Source: Cavia porcellus (taxonomy: Eukaryota > Chordata > Mammalia > Rodentia > Caviidae). From it: a stretch of 64,000 nucleotides of DNA. The notes below the pieces were generated by a model. That model was not told the origin of the DNA. It worked only from the letters and a program-made list of their open reading frames with translations, and ran no database searches. The stretch spans positions 21,760,501 through 21,824,500 of the forward strand of contig NW_026947500.1 of the NCBI RefSeq assembly GCF_034190915.1, in the 5' to 3' direction. The translations under genes were made by a program, and so were the position numbers. Numbering within the stretch: the first letter of the stretch is position 1; the number at the start of each line of letters is the position of its first letter. Positions 58,366-64,000 of this stretch are shown piece after piece.

Positions 58366-58553
58366 CTGTTTCCAGTCTCACTGTTTGAAAGTCCACTTTA
58401 TAGGCTTTAATTTTGTAACTTGAACAACTATTTCTAAGATAACAATATGTAATCTATTAACTAGTAATTTCCTACTGTTTATTTTTTCTGAAATTCTGTA
58501 TAACTTGTACCCTTTTTCTGTTTTTTTTCTTTTCCTCCTTAAATAAAAAAAAG
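58366..58553 (+). mobile_element. 5'-truncated HAL1-like tail inserted in L1
   Basis: CTCACTGTTTGAAAGTCCAC, TTGAACAACTATTTCTAAGA and TCTATTAACTAGTAATTTCC correspond to the last part of the tail unit at 54708-54840. It ends in AAATAAAAAAAAGC. It shows the same 3' end was mobilised independently. Confidence 0.75.
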
Positions 58554-58660
58554 CAACTCAAAATACATCAAGAAAAATTAAACACGTAGTGATTAACTTA
58601 AAGAAATGAAAGACTTCCAAAACTAAAACTACAGTACTCTGAAAAAGAATATAAAAGAGA
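58554..58660 (+). mobile_element. L1 ORF2 (continued)
   Basis: AAATACATCAAGAAAAATTA, AATGAAAGACTTCCAAAAC and CTGAAAAAGAATATAAAAGA are post-RT ORF2 sequence. Confidence 0.7.
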
Positions 58661-59506
58661 ATTGAAAATGGTAGCCATGCAGACCACTGGGTGTAGAAAC
58701 AGAAGCCAACTTCTTCTTGTGAGCCAGTGGCAGCCATGTGGACTGGTGGAAGGAGAGGCAAGAAGTCAGCCACTTCCTGTGAATCAGTGGCAATCACAGG
58801 CCACAAGGAGGAGAAACAAGAAGCCAACCCCTTCCTGTGAGTCTGTTGGTGCACAAGCTGGGAAACATGAAGAACAAAGCCCTATCCTCCTTCCATAAGC
58901 AACCTGCTATCCAGAGCAACACAGGCTGGGATGGTAGCTACTGAGGTAGAAAAACCCCAACTGAATGCTTACAATGTTTAGTATTTGATTGACTTTGCAG
59001 GCCAGTGGTCTGAGCATCTATGTGGAGGGTAACAACATGCAGTATAGCAATTCTGGGGAATTTCCTTCTGAAGTTGGTAGCCATTGTTAATTCCCTATTA
59101 TTTGGTTTTAAAGTCCTGTATCATTTTTATTGTTTGGTTTGGTTTTGTTTTACTCAGTTTTGTTTGATTTTATTATATCTGATGGCATGGGCAGCTATTT
59201 CAAAGATAACAAGACGTTATGGTAGCCATTGTTGATTTCTTATTACATTGTTTTGAAGTCCTGTATCACTTTCATTTTTTTTTATTTTGACTGGTTTTAT
59301 GCTGTTTTGTTTTGTTTGATTTTATTATGTCTTATGGAATAGGCAGCTATTTTGAAGATAACAAGAGGCATTATGGTAGCCATTGTCAGTTTCCTATTAT
59401 GCCTTGAAGTTTTGCATCACTTTCACTGTTTTGTTTTTATTGGCTTTATTCTATTTTATTTTGTTTAGTTTTATTCTTTTTAAAATAAAATCAATTAATT
59501 AATTGA
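58661..59506 (+). mobile_element. Unclassified tandem-unit repeat family, longest copy
   Basis: About 845 bp inside L1. The 5' part has three roughly 60-bp repeats with ACTTC(T/C)TGTGA(G/A)(C/T)CAGTGGCA-type phrases (58690-58850). A middle part shared with 31900-32150 follows, then three units of 145-154 bp starting GGTAGCCATTGT at 59076, 59221 and 59375. The flanks share AAAAGAGAA, consistent with a target-site duplication. It ends A/T-rich. No ORF. Family unknown to me. Confidence 0.65.
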
Positions 59507-59519
59507 AAAAAGAGAATGG

Positions 59520-59668
59520 GGGCTAGGGATTTAGCTCAGTGGCATAAGTGCCTGCCTTGCAAGCAGGCAGTCGTGAGTTCGATCCCTGGTACCGATAAAA
59601 AGGAAAAAGATAAAAAGGAAAAAGACAAAAAAAAAAAAAAAAAAAAAAAAAGAAAGAAAGAAAGAAAA
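59520..59668 (+). mobile_element. ID-like SINE with duplicated tail unit
   Basis: GGGCTAGGGATTTAGCTCAG ... GAGTTCGATCCCTGGTACCG. The GATAAAAAGGAAAAA unit then occurs twice before GAC and a long A/GAAA tail. A perfect 15-bp TSD GAAAAAAGAGAATGG lies at 59505-59519 and 59669-59683. Confidence 0.95.
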
Positions 59669-59683
59669 GAAAAAAGAGAATGG

Positions 59684-60335
59684 AAAGTTATCTCCTGTTT
59701 GTATATAGACAGATCCAATATAGTATAGTCAAAAAGTCCATATCCCACATTCCTGGAAAGGCAGAACTAATACAGTCAAAATGGCCACACTTCCAAATTG
59801 ATACACAGATTTAATGCAATTCCAATCAAAATGCCAAAAGCACTCTTCACAGACCTGGAGAAAAAATTATAAAATTTATATGGAACCAGAAGAGACTCAG
59901 AATGGTAAAAACAACCCTAGTAATGACAGCAGAGTGGGAGGTATCACAATCCTGGATTTGAGGTTATATTACAAAGTTACACTGATAAAAACAGTACTTA
60001 CTGCTGGCATATAATAACTGACATGAAGATCAGTGGAATAGAATAGAGTATGCAGAAACAATCCCAAATACATTCAATTCTTTGATCTTTGACAAAGGGG
60101 CTAAAAGCATACAGTGAAGAAAAGACAGCCTCTTTAATAAATGGTGCTGGGAAAATTGGCTATCCACATGCAGAAGACTGAATCTAAACTCATATTTTTT
60201 CACCATGTACCAAACTAAAATAAAAATGGATCACAGACCTGGATATTAGATTCCTAGAAAATAATGGAACAGACAGACTACCTCATGAGTACTTCCCTTG
60301 TCCAGTGTGACACAGGATGCTATCAAAATTGTGAG
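59684..60335 (+). mobile_element. L1 ORF2 C-terminal part
   Basis: TGCAATTCCAATCAAAATGC, ATGGAACCAGAAGAGACTCA, AATGGTGCTGGGAAAATTGG and ACCATGTACCAAACTAAAAT are in normal L1 order. Decayed. Confidence 0.88.
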
Positions 60336-60621
60336 AAAGAACTAAGAAAAAGCAAAAGTAAAGCAATCTTTCACAGCATGGGGCCAAAAGTTAAGGAGAA
60401 GCGCATGAGTCCATCACCAAACAGTGCTTGGCAGAGAAGAATATATACACTAGTATAGTTACGTAAACACTGCATGTTATTTAATCATAAAGTTTGCAGT
60501 AGAATTAGTTGGGGCAAAGGCTGAGAGGGAACTCCTTGACCACAATAGAAAGTCAGTAGGTAAAAATGCATGACTCAAAAAAGGTCAGAGTGCACATGTT
60601 ACTTGGGATGATGAACATGTG

Positions 60622-60722
60622 GGCTGAGCGTAGGCACATGCCTGTAATCTCAGCACTGGAGGGGCTGAGGTTTCAAGTCTGAGGCCAGCCTGGGATACAT
60701 AGGGAGACCTTGTGTCAAAAAC
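60622..60722 (+). mobile_element. B1-type SINE
   Basis: GCTGAGCGTAGGCACATGCC, TGTAATCTCAGCACTGGAGG, GAGGCCAGCCTGGGATACAT and ACCTTGTGTCAAAAAC. The middle is shortened. Confidence 0.88.
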
Positions 60723-63700
60723 ATATAAATATGTAAATGCATTCAAAATTGCTTAAAAATTGAAAGTGGTGACCTTGAGGTAAATAATGGGAGATAAAGA
60801 AAGGTGGAGGAGGAGGTACAGTGTGTTGGAACAAGCCTTTGAATGTTATATTAACTTTATGAATATTGTGTGTGGACTATATTGATGAAATTCATTTTAT
60901 GAAATTGCTGTGGGTTTTAATTCCTATCTACAAGGCAGTGTTATTCTATTCCAGTAAAGGAGTTCCTCTCTCAAAGGAGGTTTCTAGGGCAATTTGATAA
61001 ATATTCGAAGCCGTTTACTAAGGCTTCACTAATTAAAGAGGTGTTACAGGCATACTGAACAGGTATTGCAACTTACCACTACTCTTTTATTTGTTTTTGT
61101 TCTCCAAGTTCACACTGAAACCAAATAAGTAAAAACCACTGAAAGCAGCTCAGAAGCAAGGAAGAGAAAGGGACCCTTGCCTTCCTCCCCAGACTTCTTG
61201 CCAGTCCTCCAGATGCGGTATTGTCTCATGTCTAAGACCTTGTATTATAAAACCCACCATCCATTTAATAATCGCTTGGAGGCTTGGATGAAAACTGCAT
61301 CCCAGTTCTGGAAATTCTGATGGGAAAAAGATGCCTCTCTCAACTGAGGGGCTCTTTAAAGACCCTGTTTTCTAGGTCTTGTACCTGCCACGTTGACCAG
61401 CTGTCCTGTGGTGGGACATCGTGTGCATGAGATGACACTCAGAGACCCACATAGTATGGGCCTCCTTCCTGTGGGGCACTGGCTGCCTTCAGCTCTCCGC
61501 TGAGTCCCTCTGCATGATTCGTCTAAGGAGCTGCGTTCCCAAGTTCCCACTCCCATCCTGGGACACTTACATGAGGTGTGTGATAGCCAGCGCTGCCCGA
61601 GTGCCGCTCCAGGAGATTTGATTTCTGTCCTACAGCCCATGCTGTGCTTTCCTGGACCAGGTCAGTCGAGAGCCTGTAACAACATAAATGTGACACTGGT
61701 CTTCCATAAATCACTCACCGTCCCTGAGCCTCCTCCTTGTTACTTGTCAAATGGAAAGAGTAAGGAAGGAGAGGCACAGCAAAGTCCTTAGTGAGCAGGC
61801 CTGACCCATGCTAGGGGCTCCCCACTGCCCCTGGGCTTTCTCCTGGCTGACTCCAGGGCTTGCAGTGTCTCTCACACCTGCAAAGGAGCGCAGCTGTAGC
61901 TCCACCCCACCCAGGCCAGAGAGGACTCCACCTGGGGCCCACAGCCAGGGAAGAGAGCCAGCCGGCTCCTCCCAGGTCCCAGTGGTGTGCGGCCAGCCCA
62001 GGATCTCCCCCTCCGCCCATGCCATTCACAGGACGGAGAGCAGTGAGGAGAGCTCAAGCTGTCTCCTGTTCCCTTGGGAACTTGAGAGGGTTTAGGGGTG
62101 TGGTCCCCTTCTGCTCTCAGCTGGGAACTGACTGGAGAATTTTCCCCTCTGAGCCCAGAGAATTCTCTTCCCCGCCCTGCCCCCACCCCACCCCCACTCT
62201 CACAGCCCACCAGCTCTGGGCACCCTGGGGCGCAGTCTGGACCTTTCTCTCTACACACAATTGCGTGGAGGCTGGGTTTGGTCCATTCACACACCTCGTG
62301 GGACACTGGTTTTGTCACTACACTCACAGTTTCTAGACACATCTTTTGGAACAGAGACACAATTAAACTGGCCTGTCTCTTCCTAGTCACGGTGTTTGGG
62401 CTTCACCCCACGGTGTGGTATTTTCTATAACTTTTAAGATTGAACGTTTCACATTATTTTTCCTGGGGATTCCTAGGAACACTGAGCTCTGACTACTTTT
62501 TTTCCCTAATGCTGAAAGGTTCGATTCTTCCATCTATCCATCAACAGATCGCACTGAATGACGGTGCTCAGTGACCCAGGATGCCACTGGAGACAAAACA
62601 CACCATACATATTTTCTGGTCTCCCTGGAAAATTAGTGCAAACACTTTCATCACTGCCGAGAAGGAAAATATGCACAGAGCGGTGAAGATCTGCTTTGTT
62701 TTGCTTTGTTTTTGCAAGAGGAGTGTTCCTCCTCCTTCAAACAGTGAAATTTATATTGTTCTTTGTCTGCAAATTAACCAGTTAAGGAGAATTCCTGTGC
62801 ATCTCACTCCTTTGCTGTGAGCCAAGTGCCTCCTGTCCCTCCACCGTGTGAATATTCTGGCATCTCCCTGGATCACCACCTTCCCTCTCCTTCTGTGCTG
62901 TTGGAAACCCATGTGCCCCACTCGTTAAATAAGAAGTTGCACTTGAAAGATTTTATTTCCAATTCATATCCCATCTTCCCTCCTTTTTAAAGCTCCACTT
63001 TAAAGAACCCTCTTTTCTTTCCACACAGTCTGTGTTTGATTGCATGGGAAACTGGTTGGGTTGCTTGATCTTTTCACTGTCCTGTTAAATCTTCGCTTTT
63101 ATGAAGAGACACAATCTTGTCCCCTGAAAATGAAGCCAGAAGAGAACCAGGAGCTCGGGCCTTCCCTGCAGCCGTGTGAAATCCTCTTCTCCACCCAGTG
63201 CAGAGGACAATTAATCTACTCCCCAGAAGTGGTGTCTGAACGCTTTAAGACGAAAATGTTTGTGTCCAGGGTGGTCTATTTAAAACAGTTCCCATAAGAT
63301 GCAATACAACTTGAAAAGGAAACTCTTTCAGATGAGTCACCATTTAACAATAATTAGCATTTGGGAATCTTGCTTAGAACACCCAGCAGAAGAGTATTTT
63401 ATTGATTTCTTAAAAGAGCTTCCACATTCTCACTGGGGCTTCCAGCAAGACAACGTATTAAAAGACTGCCGTCCAAATTCATTTGTATGAGTGTGGAGTA
63501 GCAAAGGTTACTTTTAACAATAGTTCAAGGGAAAGGGGTTTAGGGCATTTAAAAGACTTCAGATTTAGATAAGCCATCAGTGGGACCTAGTTGTGCAAAA
63601 AGCCAATAAAATGTCAGGATACATTAATAGAAGCACAGCATTGAACAAAGGAGGTAGTGATCACACGGTCCTCTTTGGTGCTCAGGCTACCTTTCAGACT

Positions 63701-64000
63701 TTTTTTTCTTCTGGTTATAGGCAGTAAGAAATTTAAAGTAGACACTAGCAGACCATGGATGACCTGAATAATGAAAGGTTTTGAAACCATGCAAAACAAT
63801 CACAATCAGATTGCCTAGAAGAAAAGGAGTCTGAGTTAGAATTGAATTGCTGTCCTATCTCTATAATTAAGGAGTCGTGGCATTAGGCAGCTTAGTTAGC
63901 CTTGTCCTGTGTCCTCATTTCCAAAAATGGTGATAATGCTACTACCTAAATCATGGGTTTATTCTGAAGATTAAATTTAAAAAATCATTATAGTTTGTGG
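60723..64000. other. Unique non-coding sequence at the window end
   Basis: No interspersed repeats recognised. 61800-62250 is GC-rich but CpG-poor. 62930-63500 has few repeats and many balanced short ORFs, none convincing. No splice-bounded exon could be identified. Confidence 0.55.

Noticed and set aside
42600..64000. FANCC coding exons
   Set aside because: Expected downstream of PTCH1 in mammals, but no translated stretch in any frame resembles FANCC. Only the CpG island is a candidate for its first, non-coding exon.

Overview
This is mammalian nuclear DNA and almost certainly rodent. It carries the eight 3'-terminal coding exons and the 3'UTR of PTCH1 (Patched-1, the Hedgehog receptor) on the + strand. 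About 46 kb of flanking sequence follows, rich in transposable elements. The rodent assignment rests on 7SL-derived B1-type SINEs and many ID-like tRNA-derived SINEs. Those SINEs have a GATAAAAAGGAAAAAGAC tail that I do not associate with mouse or rat, so a non-murid rodent is likely; I cannot name the species.

Region 1 (1-18.1 kb), PTCH1. Exons of 143, 184, 281, 138, 143, 100 and 255 bp plus a 534-bp terminal coding segment match human exons 16-23 in size (the last is 6 nt shorter) and phase. All splice sites are GT-AG. They encode the distal half of the second extracellular domain, TM8-TM12 and the cytoplasmic tail. The 3'UTR is long and AU-rich, ends near an AATAAA at 18066, and contains an antisense SINE with a 23-bp target-site duplication.

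Region 2 (18.1-22.8 kb): mostly unique sequence with a MER5A-like remnant, a CA microsatellite and a Tigger MITE.

Region 3 (22.8-38 kb): a nested L1 mosaic. A 3.1-kb minus-strand endogenous retrovirus (27490-30602) splits one L1. It has two LTRs, a tRNA-Lys-like primer-binding site, a polypurine tract, a betaretrovirus-like matrix fragment and a decayed env of the RDR/type-D kind; the rest of gag and all of pro-pol are gone.

Region 4 (38-47 kb): mostly unique DNA with a SINE cluster, Tigger and MaLR-like remnants, and a CpG island (about 42.6-43.3 kb). FANCC normally lies downstream of PTCH1, so the island might be its promoter, but no FANCC coding exon is visible.

Region 5 (47-60.4 kb): ancient L1, a class I ERV remnant (LTR plus gag) and, inserted into it, a 3.1-kb element at 52131-55238. 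That element is an L1-type 5'UTR with a 21-bp minisatellite, a broken ORF1, no ORF2, and a duplicated 3' tail, flanked by a 14-bp target-site duplication. It is a full-length half-LINE (HAL1-like) retrotransposon and the most interesting object here. A second L1 further on is interrupted by a HAL1 tail, by a member of an unclassified tandem-unit repeat family, and by a SINE.

Region 6 (60.7-64 kb): unique non-coding sequence.

Only PTCH1 looks like a functional protein-coding gene in this window. Every other coding-like stretch is a decayed transposon or retroviral remnant.
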